From Pseudonocardia oceani (GTDB lineage Bacteria; Actinomycetota; Actinomycetes; Mycobacteriales; Pseudonocardiaceae), in the NCBI RefSeq assembly GCF_019263585.2, contig NZ_JADQDF010000001.1, positions 6,516,501 to 6,580,500 of the forward strand: a stretch of 64,000 nucleotides of DNA. The letters are read 5' to 3'. Made by a program: the position numbers and the translations under genes. Within the stretch, counting starts at the first letter, position 1. Every line of letters starts with the position of its first letter. The notes below the pieces were generated by a model that did not search any database, had not been told where the DNA came from, and saw nothing but the letters and a program-made list of their open reading frames with translations. Positions 44,310 to 53,508 of this stretch are shown piece by piece.

Positions 44310-45388
44310 GCCGGCAGTCTGCCCGCGTCGTCGGCCGCGCGCAGCACCCTGAGCGCGTTCTCCCCCGCCAGCTTCGCGCGGTCGGCCGCGCTCCAGCCGC
44401 GGTCGCCCAGCGCGTCGAACAGGGCCGGGTAGCAGGACACGTCCTCGAGCCCCGCGGGCAGCTCGGGGCACCCGTCGTAGTCGCCGCCGATGCCGATGTG
44501 GTCGATCCCCGCCGCCTCCCGGGCGTGGTCGAGGTGCGCGAGGACGTCGTCCATCGTCGCGCGCGGGGGCGGCGGCCCGTCCCAGGTGGCGGCGAAGGCG
44601 TCGCGGGCGCGCAGGTCGCGGTGCTCCAGGCCGGCGGCGGTCATCGCGCCGGCGAGGCGCTCGTCCCAGGCGGCCACCGCCCCCGAGACGAACCGCGGCA
44701 CGAACGTCACCATCGCGACGCCTCCGTTGGCGCGCAGCGCGCCGAGCACGTCGTCGGGGACGTTGCGGGGGTGGTCGATGACCGCGCGGCACGAGGAGTG
44801 GGTGAACAGGACGGGCGCGGTCGTCGTCGCCAGCGCGTCGCGCATGGTGGTGTCGGCGACGTGGGAGAGGTCGACGACCATCCCGATCCGGTTCATCTCC
44901 GCCACGACCTCGCGGCCGAACGGCGACAGGCCGCCGCAGCCGGGCTCGTCGGTGGCCGAGTCGGCCCACTCGACGTTGAGGTTGTGGGTGAGCGTGAGGT
45001 AGCGGACACCCAGGCGGCGCAGCATCCGCAGCACCCCGAGCGAGCCGCCGATGCAGTGCCCGCCCTCGGCGCCGAGCAGCGAGGCGACCCGCCCGGAGGC
45101 CGTCGCCGCGGCCACGTCGTCGGCGGTGGTGGCCGCGGCGAGGTGGTCGGGATACCGCGCGACGAGCCGGTGCACCAGGTCGACCTGCTCCAGCACAGCG
45201 GTGACGGCCGCGTCGCCGGTGTAGGAGCAGGGCACGTAGACCGACCAGAACTGCGCGCCCACCCGCCCGGCGCGCAGCCGCGGGAGGTCGGTGTGCAGGT
45301 GCGGCTGGGGGTGGGCGACGTCGACCTCTCCCGTTCTCCTCAGCGCCCAGGGGAGGTCGTTGTGCCCGTCGACGATGCGCAGTGCCAT
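44306..45388 (-). CDS. Membrane dipeptidase (renal dipeptidase family, M19)
   Basis: A 360-residue zinc enzyme. Metal ligands are seen in DGHNDLPW, in the bridging Glu of AEGGHCIGG, and in the His of MVVDLSHV and THSSCRAV; GGDYDG is also conserved. It hydrolyses dipeptides, possibly D-amino-acid containing. No signal peptide is evident despite the family name. ATG 45388 is 6 bases after GATACT (45395-45400), so it heads a leaderless three-gene operon with SMP-30 and PPOX. Confidence 0.92.
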   Translation of the reverse strand: MALRIVDGHNDLPWALRRTGEVDVAHPQPHLHTDLPRLRAGRVGAQFWSVYVPCSYTGDAAVTAVLEQVDLVHRLVARYPDHLAAATTADDVAAATASGRVASLLGAEGGHCIGGSLGVLRMLRRLGVRYLTLTHNLNVEWADSATDEPGCGGLSPFGREVVAEMNRIGMVVDLSHVADTTMRDALATTTAPVLFTHSSCRAVIDHPRNVPDDVLGALRANGGVAMVTFVPRFVSGAVAAWDERLAGAMTAAGLEHRDLRARDAFAATWDGPPPPRATMDDVLAHLDHAREAAGIDHIGIGGDYDGCPELPAGLEDVSCYPALFDALGDRGWSAADRAKLAGENALRVLRAADDAGRLPA

Positions 45389-45461
45389 GGGGCCAGTATC
45401 GGGAACACGGGCCACGGCCCTAGTGTTTGCACGAGCAACAACCGCACCACCGGAGGTCCCG

Positions 45462-46439
45462 ATGCCCGCCGTCACCGTCCCCGACATCACCGTCCTGCCG
45501 CGCGTCACCGAGCCGGACGCCACGGCCGTCGACCGCCCGGTCCGGTCGGTCACCACCGCACCCACCGGCTTCGAGGGCGAGGGCTTCCCCGTGCGGCGGG
45601 CCTTCGCGGGCATCGAGCTCCGCGATCTCGACCCGTTCCTGATGATGGACCAGATGGGTGAGGTCGAGTACGCGCCGGGCGAGCCCAAGGGCACCTCGTG
45701 GCACCCGCACCGCGGCTTCGAGACCGTCACCTACATCATGGACGGCGAGTTCGAGCACCAGGACAGCCACGGCGGCGGCGGGTCGATCACCAACGGCGAC
45801 ACGCAGTGGATGACCGCGGGCGGCGGCCTGCTGCACATCGAGCGCCCGCCGGAGGCCCTCGTCGCGAGCGGCGGCCTGTTCCACGGGCTCCAGCTCTGGG
45901 TGAACCTCCCGAAGGCCGACAAGTGGCTGGAGCCGAAGTACCAGGACCTGCGCGGGAGCGAGTCGGCGCTGGTCAGCACGGCCGACGGCGGCGCGCTGCT
46001 GCGCGTGATCGCGGGCGACGTCGACGGCCACGCCGGCCCCGGCTCGACCTACACGCCGATGGCGATGCTGCACGCGACCCTCTCCCCCGGCACGCAGGTC
46101 CGCCTGCCGTGGCGCCGCGACTTCAACGCGCTGGTCTACGTGCTGTCCGGCCAGGGCACGGTCGGTGCCGACCGCCGCCCGGTCCGCACCGGGCAGGCCG
46201 CGCTCTACGGGCCCGGCGACGTGATCAGCGTGGCCGCGGACGCGACGCAGGAGTCGCGCCTGGCCGGCATGGACGTCGTCATCCTGGGCGGCGCGCCGAT
46301 CCGCGAGCCGATCGCGTGGGCCGGCCCGTTCGTCATGAACACCAAGGCCGAGGTGCTGGCCGCGTTCGAGGACTACCAGAAGGGCAAGCTGGGGGTCGTG
46401 CCCGCGACCTACATCCCGCACGGAGGTGCCCGTGGCTGA
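45462..46439 (+). CDS. Pirin family protein
   Basis: A 325-residue bicupin. N-terminal cupin metal ligands lie in the HPHRGFETVTYIMDGEFEHQDS block (residues about 85-107), and the pirin-typical GDTQWMTAGGGLLH and FHGLQLWVNLP follow. Pirins act as redox-responsive regulators or quercetinases. GGAGG lies 6 bases before ATG 45462, and TAGTGT (45421-45426) is a candidate -10. Confidence 0.93.
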   Translation: MPAVTVPDITVLPRVTEPDATAVDRPVRSVTTAPTGFEGEGFPVRRAFAGIELRDLDPFLMMDQMGEVEYAPGEPKGTSWHPHRGFETVTYIMDGEFEHQDSHGGGGSITNGDTQWMTAGGGLLHIERPPEALVASGGLFHGLQLWVNLPKADKWLEPKYQDLRGSESALVSTADGGALLRVIAGDVDGHAGPGSTYTPMAMLHATLSPGTQVRLPWRRDFNALVYVLSGQGTVGADRRPVRTGQAALYGPGDVISVAADATQESRLAGMDVVILGGAPIREPIAWAGPFVMNTKAEVLAAFEDYQKGKLGVVPATYIPHGGARG

Positions 46440-46773
46440 CGCCGCCCCCACTCCCGCCGAGCCCGCCGAGCCGACCGTCCTCGACGTCGCCGAGTGGTCC
46501 CGCTTCGAGATCCACTCCGGCGGGAAGCTCGCCGGGTTCGCGGCCTACCGCACCCGCCCCGGCGTGATCACCTTCACCCACACCGAGATCGACACCGCGT
46601 TCGAGGGCCGGGGGCTCGGCGGGCGGCTCGTGCGGGCAGCGCTCGACGCCGCACGCGCCCGCGGCCTGGCGGTGCACCCGGCCTGCCCGTTCGTCCGGAG
46701 CTGGATCGCGAAGCACCCGGACTACGCCGACCTCGTGCCGGCCGAGGAGCACGCGCGGTACGGCCTGGCCTGA
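46432..46773 (+). CDS. GNAT/YidJ-type small acetyltransferase
   Basis: A 113-residue COG2388-type minimal GNAT: ITFTHTEIDTAFEGRGLGGRLV contains the acyl-CoA loop, and VHPACPFVRSWIAKHPDYADL is the conserved C-terminal block. These bind acetyl-CoA, and the substrate is unknown. I chose GTG 46432 because GGAGG sits 5 bases upstream; it overlaps the end of the pirin gene. Confidence 0.88.
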   Translation: MADAAPTPAEPAEPTVLDVAEWSRFEIHSGGKLAGFAAYRTRPGVITFTHTEIDTAFEGRGLGGRLVRAALDAARARGLAVHPACPFVRSWIAKHPDYADLVPAEEHARYGLA

Positions 46774-46815
46774 GGCCGCGCCCGGACTGTCGGTGGGCCG
46801 TCGTAGCGTGGTCGT

Positions 46816-49800
46816 GTGCTCGCCGTCCACGCCCTCTGGTCCCCCGGCCGCGGGGTCGTCCTGTGGGGTGAGGACGGCGACCGCCCGGCCACGGCCACCA
46901 GCCGCTCGCTGCGCTCGGCCCGCCCGCACCCGTTCGCGATGCCGTCGGCGGCGCTCGCGGCGCTGCACCCGGGCAAGGCCACCACGCTCACGCTGCTGCT
47001 CCCGTCGCGCCCGGGCGGGCCGCTGGCCTCGCCGGAGCTGGTGCGGTCCGGGGGGCGCGACGCTCCCCCACGGTCGGGGCCGGTGCTGCGGCCGTGGTCG
47101 GTGCCCGCGCTGGTCGTCGACGTCGCGGAGCTGGACGACCCGGTCGACGACGTGCGCTACGGCGCCTCGGTCGCCCACCTGCGCGAGCTGGCGGCGCTGG
47201 CCGCCGACCTCACCGTGCGCGGGCGCGTCCTGCCCACCCTGGCGGACGACCACACGGCACGCTGGCGTCCCGTCGTGCAGGGCCTCGACGCGGTCGCGCT
47301 CGACGGGCTGGTCCGCGCGCTGCCCCCGGTGGCCCGGGCCGAGCACCACCGCCCCGACGCCGAGGCGCTCGTCCTCGACGCGCTCGACGCCCTGGTCGAC
47401 TCGTCGGTGCGCGACCGGCTGGCCCGTTCCGCCGAGCCGATCGCGCTGGCTCCCGCCCGGCCCGCGGTCGACCCGCCCGTCACCGAGGTGTGGCTGGCGG
47501 GGCTGCTCGCGCCCGATCCCCGCGTCGACGGCGACACCCGCCCGCTCGCCGAGGCCCTGCAGGAGTGGGACTCCTTCGGCACCGCCCCCACCGGCGACGG
47601 CACGGCGGTCTTCCGGCTCGCCGATGTCTCCACGCTGCACGACCCGGCCGACCCGGGCGAGGACCCCGACGACCAGACCGGCGACGGCACGCGCTGGATC
47701 CTGGAGTTCCTGCTGCAGTCCACGGCCGACCCGAGCCTGCTCGTCCCCGCCACGGCGGTGTGGGACGGCGTGGCCGACCGGCTGCTGGCCGGGCCGCAGG
47801 AGCTGCTGCTCGCCGAGCTCGGCCGCGCGGCGCAGGTGGTGCCTGCGCTGGCGCGGGCGCTGCGCGGGCCCCGGCCCTCGGCGCTCGACCTCGATCTCGA
47901 CGGCGCCCACCGCTTCCTCACCGCCGACGCCGCGCTGCTGGTCGCGGCCGGTTTCGGGGTGCAGCTCCCCCGCGGCTGGGACGGCACCCGCACGGTCGGG
48001 CTGGCGCTCTCGGCGCGCTCCACGCCCACCGACCGGGTCGTCACCCGCGGCGGGCTGGGCCGCGAGCAGCTGGCGAACTTCGCGTGGTCGCTCGCGGTGG
48101 GCGACCAGGAGCTGTCCGAGGACGAGATCGCCGACCTCGTCGCCGCGAAGGCGCCGCTGGTGCGGCTGCGGGGCCGGTGGGTCAGCGTCGACGCCGAGCG
48201 GCTCACCGCCGGGCTCAAGTTCCTGGAGAAGGCGCGCACGCGCCGCGGCGGCACCGCGCCCACGGCCGCCGAGGTGCTGGCCCTGGCCCAGCGCCACCCC
48301 GACGACGACGACTGGGACACCCCGATCCCCGTCACCGCCATCCACACCGACGGCTGGATCGGCGACCTGCTGTCGGGGCAGGTCGAGCGCGCGCTCACCC
48401 CGGTCCCGACGCCGCCCGGGTTCACCGCGACGCTGCGCCCCTACCAGGAGCGGGGCGTCGCGTGGCTGGCGTTCCTGTCGTCGCTGGGGCTGGGTGCGTG
48501 CCTGGCCGACGACATGGGGCTGGGAAAGACGGTGCAGGTCCTGGCCCTGGAGGCGCACGAGCGCGCCGGCGGGAGCCCGGGCCCGACGCTGCTGCTGTGC
48601 CCGATGTCGCTGGTCGGCACGTGGCAGCGCGAGGCCGCCCGGTTCGCGCCCGACCTGCGGGTGCACGCCCACCACGGCGCCGGTCGTCCACAGGGCGACG
48701 CCTTGGCGGCGGCCGTGGCGGGGGCCGACCTGGTCGTCACCACCTACGCCACCGCCGCCCGCGACGTCGAGGAGCTCAGTGCACTGGCCTGGCACCGCCT
48801 CGTGCTCGACGAGGCGCAGCAGGTGAAGAACAGCCGGTCGACGCAGGCGCGGGCGGTGCGCCGGATCACCGCCGGGCACCGCGTCGCGCTCACCGGCACG
48901 CCGGTGGAGAACCGGCTCTCGGAATTGTGGTCGGTGATGGACGTCCTCAACCCGGGCCTGCTCGGCACGGCCGACCGTTTCCGCGCGCGCTACGCGATCC
49001 CCGTCGAGCGCCACGGCAGCACCGAGGCCGCCGAGCTGCTGCGCCGCGTCACCCGGCCCTACCTGCTGCGCCGGGTCAAGACCGACCCGACGATCATCGA
49101 CGACCTCCCCGAGAAGATCGAGATCACGCAGCACTACCGGCTCACCCGCGAGCAGGCCTCGCTCTACCGCACGGTCGTCGACGACATGATGGAGAAGATC
49201 GAGGGCTCCGACGGGATCGAGCGCCGCGGCAACGTCCTCGCGGCGATGGCCAAGCTCAAGCAGGTGTGCAACCACCCCGCGCAGCTCCTGCACGACGGCT
49301 CGCCGGTGGGGCGGCGCTCGGGCAAGGTCGCGCGGCTGGAGGAGATCCTCGCCGAGATCCTCGACGAGGGCGACCGCGTGCTGTGCTTCACCCAGTTCAC
49401 CGAGTTCGGGCACATGCTGGTGCCGCACCTGTCGGCCCGGTTCGACACCGAGGTCGCGTTCCTGCACGGCGGCTTGTCGAAGAAGCGCCGCGACGAGATG
49501 GTGGCGCAGTTCCAGAACGGGCAGGGCCAGGCCGGTGAGGGGCCCTCGATCCTGCTGCTCTCGCTCAAGGCGGGCGGCACCGGGCTGACCCTCACCGCAG
49601 CCAACCACGTCGTGCACCTGGACCGCTGGTGGAACCCGGCGGTGGAGAACCAGGCCACCGACCGCGCGTTCCGCATCGGGCAGAAGCGCAATGTCCAGGT
49701 GCGCAAGTTCCTCTGCCCGGGCACGGTCGAGGAGCGGATCGACGAGATGATCACGAAGAAGCGGGCGCTGTCGGACATGGTCGTGGGCGACGGCGAGGGC

Positions 49801-49899
49801 TGGCTCACCGAGCTGTCCACCGACTCGCTGCGCTCGCTGTTCGCGCTCGGCGCCGAGGCGCTCGACGAGGTGGCCGACGAGGTGGGCGACGGTGCCTGA
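46816..49899 (+). CDS. SNF2/SWI2-family DEAD-like helicase
   Basis: A 1027-residue protein. Residues about 1-500 are a family-specific N-terminal region (SNF2 helicase-associated domain around 390-500). The motor begins LRPYQERGVAWLAFL, with Walker A ADDMGLGKTVQ, DEAQ Walker B (VLDEAQQVKN), TGTPVENRLSELWS, and C-terminal LSLKAGGTGLTLTAANHV and QATDRAFRIGQ. It translocates on DNA and probably remodels protein-DNA complexes or acts in repair. GTG 46816 is 6 bases after TAGCGT. Overlaps a SWIM gene by 8 nt. Confidence 0.93.
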   Translation: MLAVHALWSPGRGVVLWGEDGDRPATATSRSLRSARPHPFAMPSAALAALHPGKATTLTLLLPSRPGGPLASPELVRSGGRDAPPRSGPVLRPWSVPALVVDVAELDDPVDDVRYGASVAHLRELAALAADLTVRGRVLPTLADDHTARWRPVVQGLDAVALDGLVRALPPVARAEHHRPDAEALVLDALDALVDSSVRDRLARSAEPIALAPARPAVDPPVTEVWLAGLLAPDPRVDGDTRPLAEALQEWDSFGTAPTGDGTAVFRLADVSTLHDPADPGEDPDDQTGDGTRWILEFLLQSTADPSLLVPATAVWDGVADRLLAGPQELLLAELGRAAQVVPALARALRGPRPSALDLDLDGAHRFLTADAALLVAAGFGVQLPRGWDGTRTVGLALSARSTPTDRVVTRGGLGREQLANFAWSLAVGDQELSEDEIADLVAAKAPLVRLRGRWVSVDAERLTAGLKFLEKARTRRGGTAPTAAEVLALAQRHPDDDDWDTPIPVTAIHTDGWIGDLLSGQVERALTPVPTPPGFTATLRPYQERGVAWLAFLSSLGLGACLADDMGLGKTVQVLALEAHERAGGSPGPTLLLCPMSLVGTWQREAARFAPDLRVHAHHGAGRPQGDALAAAVAGADLVVTTYATAARDVEELSALAWHRLVLDEAQQVKNSRSTQARAVRRITAGHRVALTGTPVENRLSELWSVMDVLNPGLLGTADRFRARYAIPVERHGSTEAAELLRRVTRPYLLRRVKTDPTIIDDLPEKIEITQHYRLTREQASLYRTVVDDMMEKIEGSDGIERRGNVLAAMAKLKQVCNHPAQLLHDGSPVGRRSGKVARLEEILAEILDEGDRVLCFTQFTEFGHMLVPHLSARFDTEVAFLHGGLSKKRRDEMVAQFQNGQGQAGEGPSILLLSLKAGGTGLTLTAANHVVHLDRWWNPAVENQATDRAFRIGQKRNVQVRKFLCPGTVEERIDEMITKKRALSDMVVGDGEGWLTELSTDSLRSLFALGAEALDEVADEVGDGA

Positions 49900-50722
49900 C
49901 GCTCCCGACCCGTACTGGTGGCGCGACGCCGAGCCCGCCCGGCCGCGCCGCGTCGAGGGCGGCATCCAGATCAACAGTGCGCGCGGGAAGGTGGCGCGCA
50001 CGTGGTGGTCGGGGCGGTTCCTCGCGGTGCTGGAGGAGGTCGTCGTCGGCGGACGCCTCGCGCGCGGGAGGACCTACGCCCGGGCGGGGCAGATCCTGTC
50101 CCTCGACGTCGACGCGGGCGGCGCCGTCGCGCAGGTGCAGGGCAGCCGGCCCAAGCCGTACGCGGTGCGGGTCGGGATCCTGGCCTACGGCAAGGCCGAG
50201 TGGGCCGAGATCACCGGCTACCTGGCCGAGGACGCCTCCTACGCCGCTGCGCTGCTGGGCGGGGAGATGCCGCGGGGCATCGAGGACGTGTTCGCGCGGG
50301 CCGGGCTCGCGCTGTTCCCCGCGGGGCCGCGCGACCTGGTCATGGACTGCACCTGCCCCGACGTCGCGGTGCCCTGCAAGCACCTCGCCGCGGTGTTCTA
50401 CGTGCTGGCCGAGCGGTTCGACGCCGACCCGTTCCAGATGCTCGCGCTGCGCGGGCGCGACCGGGACACGCTGCTCGACGAGCTGCGCGAGCGCCGTGCC
50501 GCCTCCGCGCCCGCGGCGCCCGGCGCGGGGTCGCTGGAGGACGTGATGGACGCCTACTTCACGGCCGGTCCGGGCATCGGCCAGCGCCTGTCCGGCCCGC
50601 CGATCCCGTCGGACGCGCTGCTCGACCAGCTGCCGGAGTTCCCGGTCGCGGTGCGCGGCGTCCCGCTCACCGAGGTCCTGCGCCCGGCCTACCGCGCGCT
50701 GGGCGCCGGCTCGGAGAGCTGA
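49892..50722 (+). CDS. SWIM zinc-finger protein
   Basis: A 276-residue protein with the SWIM motif CTCPDVAVPCKHLAAVFY (C-x-C-x(n)-C-x-H) at about residues 151-168. Before it is an R/G-containing domain typical of SNF2-linked SWIM proteins (INSARGKVARTWW). SWIM domains bind DNA or protein. The 8-nt overlap with the SNF2 gene indicates coupled translation and joint function. The end overlaps the convergent DUF3817 gene by 34 bp. Confidence 0.92.
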   Translation: MPDAPDPYWWRDAEPARPRRVEGGIQINSARGKVARTWWSGRFLAVLEEVVVGGRLARGRTYARAGQILSLDVDAGGAVAQVQGSRPKPYAVRVGILAYGKAEWAEITGYLAEDASYAAALLGGEMPRGIEDVFARAGLALFPAGPRDLVMDCTCPDVAVPCKHLAAVFYVLAERFDADPFQMLALRGRDRDTLLDELRERRAASAPAAPGAGSLEDVMDAYFTAGPGIGQRLSGPPIPSDALLDQLPEFPVAVRGVPLTEVLRPAYRALGAGSES

Positions 50723-51027
50723 CCCCGGCTGCGGGCGCGCCGCTCGAACCACAGCGTCGCCAGGGGCGGGATGCTCGCGGCCAGCGCCAGCATGGTGGTC
50801 GGCAGCGACCAGCGCAGCACCCGCGCCGCCAGCAGCGTCACCACGAGGTAGGCCACGAACAGCGCGCCGTGGATCGGGCCGAACACGGTCACGCCGATCT
50901 CGTTGCCCACGCCGTCCGATCCTGTGGCGACGTACTTGAAGAACATGCCGATCAGCAGCCCGGCCCACGAGCAGGCCTCGGCGACGGCGACGATGCGGAA
51001 CAGGCGGGCGGCGACGGGAGCGGTCAC
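50689..51027 (-). CDS. DUF3817 membrane protein
   Basis: A 112-residue integral membrane protein with about three hydrophobic segments; the FRIVAVAEACSWAGLLIGMFFKY and GPIHGALFVAYLV patterns match DUF3817. Function unknown. GTG 51027 is 7 bases after TAGGGT (51035-51040). Confidence 0.88.
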   Translation of the reverse strand: MTAPVAARLFRIVAVAEACSWAGLLIGMFFKYVATGSDGVGNEIGVTVFGPIHGALFVAYLVVTLLAARVLRWSLPTTMLALAASIPPLATLWFERRARSRGQLSEPAPSAR

Positions 51028-51136
51028 GGCCGACACCCTACCTTCTACAGAGCGTCGAACACCCGGCGCGGGCGACGGCCGCGCGTTCCGGGTTCCCGTG
51101 GGGCCGGACGCGGGGAGGCCGGGCATGATCGTCGTC

Positions 51137-51337
51137 ATGACCCGTGTCGCCTCCACCGTGCTCGGCGTGCTGCTCCTGCTCATCGGGGTGGTCTGGACGC
51201 TGCAGGGGGCCAACGTGCTGCCCGGCAGCTTCATGACCGGCTCCCGCTTCTGGCTCGGCATGGGCATCCTCTGCCTGGTGGCGGGCGGCCTGCTGATCTG
51301 GTGGGTGGTGCGGGGCCGCCGCACGCCCCGCCCCTGA
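51137..51337 (+). CDS. Small two-segment membrane protein
   Basis: A 66-residue protein with two hydrophobic helices (VLGVLLLLIGVVWTLQGANVL and LGMGILCLVAGGLLIWWVV) and a basic tail. It is of a type common in actinobacteria; function unknown. ATG 51137 lies 7 bases after CATGAT; ATG 51125 is possible. Confidence 0.7.
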   Translation: MTRVASTVLGVLLLLIGVVWTLQGANVLPGSFMTGSRFWLGMGILCLVAGGLLIWWVVRGRRTPRP

Positions 51338-51403
51338 CGTGTTCCCGATCTCGTGGTCCGCACGGAACCCGGTCCACCACCGTCCGGCGGATACCGTGGT
51401 GGC

Positions 51404-52309
51404 ATGAGCGTGCGCATCGGCCTGGGGTCCGTCCGAACCGGGTCGGGTGCCCCCGGGCCCGAGCTCGCGGAGCTCGTCGACGCGTGCGAGGAGCACGGCG
51501 TCGACTCCGTGTGGCTGGCCGACCAGGCCTCAACGCCGTCGATCGACCCGGTCGTCGGGCTCGCCTACGCGGCCGGCCGGACCCGCACGCTCAAGCTCGG
51601 CACCGGCGTGATCGTGCTGCCCGGCCGCAACCCGATGCTGGTGGCCGCACAGCTCGCGTCACTGGTCGCACTGGCACCGAAGCGCATCCTGCCGAGCTTC
51701 GGCCTCCGCCCGGCCAGCCCGGCCGAGCGCACGCTGTTCCCGGTGCCCGACGGGCAGCGCGCCGCGGTGTTCGACGAGGCGCTGACGGTGCTGCGCCGGC
51801 TGCTCACCGAGCCCGTCGTCACCCACCACGGCGCGTTCTTCCACCTCGACGACGCGCGCGTCGGCCCGCTGCCCGAGCGCCCGCTCGACCTGTGGCTGGG
51901 CGGGCAGGCCCCGGCCGCGCTGCGCCGCATCGGGCGCCTGGCCGACGGCTGGCTGGGCGCGTTCCTCACCCCCGGCGAGGCCGCCGCCTGCCGCACGGGG
52001 ATCGAGGCGGCCGCGGCCGAGGCCGGGCGGGCCATCGAGGACGACCACTACGGCACCAACCTCGCGGTACTCCCGTCCGGCGTCTCCGACGCCGAGCGCG
52101 ACGACGCGCTGGCCGCCGCCGCGAAGCGCCGCCCCGAACTCGACCCCCACCTGCTCGTCGCCGACGGCTGGGCCGCCGCCCGCGAGCACGTGCGCGCGTT
52201 CGTCGACGTCGGCGTCACGAAGTTCGTCGTGCACCCGGGCGTGCCCGTGCCCTCGTGGCGCGGATTCGTCGACGCCTTCGCCGCCGAGCTGCTGCCGGAG
52301 CAGACGTGA
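51404..52309 (+). CDS. F420-type LLM-class oxidoreductase (TIGR03854-like)
   Basis: A 301-residue luciferase-like TIM barrel: DACEEHGVDSVWLADQAST, LKLGTGVIVLPGRNP and LDLWLGGQAPAALRRIGRLADGWLG (conserved block, residues about 165-190). Likely F420-dependent by family; substrate unknown. ATG 51404 is 6 bases after TACCGT (51392-51397). Its stop overlaps the next gene. Confidence 0.9.
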   Translation: MSVRIGLGSVRTGSGAPGPELAELVDACEEHGVDSVWLADQASTPSIDPVVGLAYAAGRTRTLKLGTGVIVLPGRNPMLVAAQLASLVALAPKRILPSFGLRPASPAERTLFPVPDGQRAAVFDEALTVLRRLLTEPVVTHHGAFFHLDDARVGPLPERPLDLWLGGQAPAALRRIGRLADGWLGAFLTPGEAAACRTGIEAAAAEAGRAIEDDHYGTNLAVLPSGVSDAERDDALAAAAKRRPELDPHLLVADGWAAAREHVRAFVDVGVTKFVVHPGVPVPSWRGFVDAFAAELLPEQT

Positions 52310-53508
52310 CCGACGAGCCCCACCGGCACCTCGCCACCCGCGCCGTCCACGCGGGCAACGCCGTCGACCCCGGCACCGGCGCGATCCGCCGCCCGCTCGT
52401 GGCCGCCAACTCCTACGCCCTGCCCGACGACCCGTCGGAGCTGTCGTGGTCGGGCACCGGTACCCCGCTCTACACGCGCAACGGCGGCGCCAACCAGGGG
52501 TGGCTGGAGGAGAAGCTGGCCGCGCTCGACGGCGGCGAGGCCGCGCTCGCGCTGGCCACCGGCGTCGCGGCGCTGCACGCGGTGTTCTTCACCCTGCTGC
52601 GCACCGGCGACCACGTCGTCTGCTCCGACGTCACCTACGCCGCCACCCACCAGCTGCTCACGGCGCTGCTGCCCGACAAGTACGGCATCGAGACCACGCT
52701 CGTCGACTCCGCGGACCCCGGCGCCGTGCGCGCCGCGATGCGCCCGACCACCCGGCTGGTGCACGTCGAGACCCCGGCCAACCCGACCACGAAGATCACC
52801 GACGTGGCCGCCGTCGCCGAGGTCGCGCACGCGGGCGGCGCGCTGCTCTCGGTCGACGCCACGTTCGCCACCCCGGTGCTGCAGCGCCCGCTGGAGCTGG
52901 GCGCCGACCTCGTCGTGCACTCGCTGACCAAGTACGTCAACGGCCACGGCGACGCGATGGGCGGCGCGGTGATCGGGTCGGCCGGGCTCGTCGAGCGGAT
53001 CCGGCTGGAGGCGGGCGTCAACGCCGGCGCCACGATCAGCCCGTTCAACGCCTGGCTGATCATGCGCGGCGCGGTCACCCTGCCGATGCGGATGCGGGCG
53101 CACTGCGCGGGCGCGCAGGTCGTCGCGGAGTTCCTGGCGCAGGACCCCCGCGTCGCCTACGTCGCCTACCCCGGCCTGCCCGACCACCCCCAGCACGCGC
53201 TGGCCGCACGCACGCTCGACGGCGGGTTCGGCGGGATGCTCGCCTTCGCCGTGCGGGGCGACCCGGGCGCGCAGAACCGGTTCGTCGCCGCGCTGGAGCT
53301 GATCACCTCGGCGGTGTCGCTCGGGCACGACGAGTCGCTGATCGTGCACGTCGGCACCGACGGCCCGCGGGCCGCCCACTGGCCCGAGGAGTTCCGCCGG
53401 TGGGGGCACCTGCGCCTGTCGGTCGGGTTGGAGGACCCGCGCGACCTGGTGGCCGACATCGAGCAGGCGCTCGCGCGCACCGTCGCCCCGGACCGCACCG
53501 TCAGCTGA
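52306..53508 (+). CDS. Cys/Met-metabolism PLP-dependent lyase (cystathionine gamma-lyase/synthase type)
   Basis: A 400-residue fold-type I PLP enzyme. PLP Lys is in the SLTKYVNGHGD segment (about residues 208-218), and SYALPDDPSE, TRNGGANQGWLEEKLAALDGG-like N-terminal and LVHVETPANPTTKITD segments are typical. Substrate specificity (lyase versus synthase) cannot be decided by eye. GTG 52306 overlaps the LLM stop codon (GTGA). Confidence 0.9.
   Translation: MTDEPHRHLATRAVHAGNAVDPGTGAIRRPLVAANSYALPDDPSELSWSGTGTPLYTRNGGANQGWLEEKLAALDGGEAALALATGVAALHAVFFTLLRTGDHVVCSDVTYAATHQLLTALLPDKYGIETTLVDSADPGAVRAAMRPTTRLVHVETPANPTTKITDVAAVAEVAHAGGALLSVDATFATPVLQRPLELGADLVVHSLTKYVNGHGDAMGGAVIGSAGLVERIRLEAGVNAGATISPFNAWLIMRGAVTLPMRMRAHCAGAQVVAEFLAQDPRVAYVAYPGLPDHPQHALAARTLDGGFGGMLAFAVRGDPGAQNRFVAALELITSAVSLGHDESLIVHVGTDGPRAAHWPEEFRRWGHLRLSVGLEDPRDLVADIEQALARTVAPDRTVS

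Noticed and set aside
46333..50001. Very long open frames opposite real genes, for example the minus strand across the SNF2/SWIM genes and the plus strand at 9891-13154 and 26527-30573
   Set aside because: They mirror the codon periodicity of well-supported genes on the other strand, have no family sequence and are Arg/Ala/Pro/Gly-rich, as expected for shadow frames in very GC-rich DNA.
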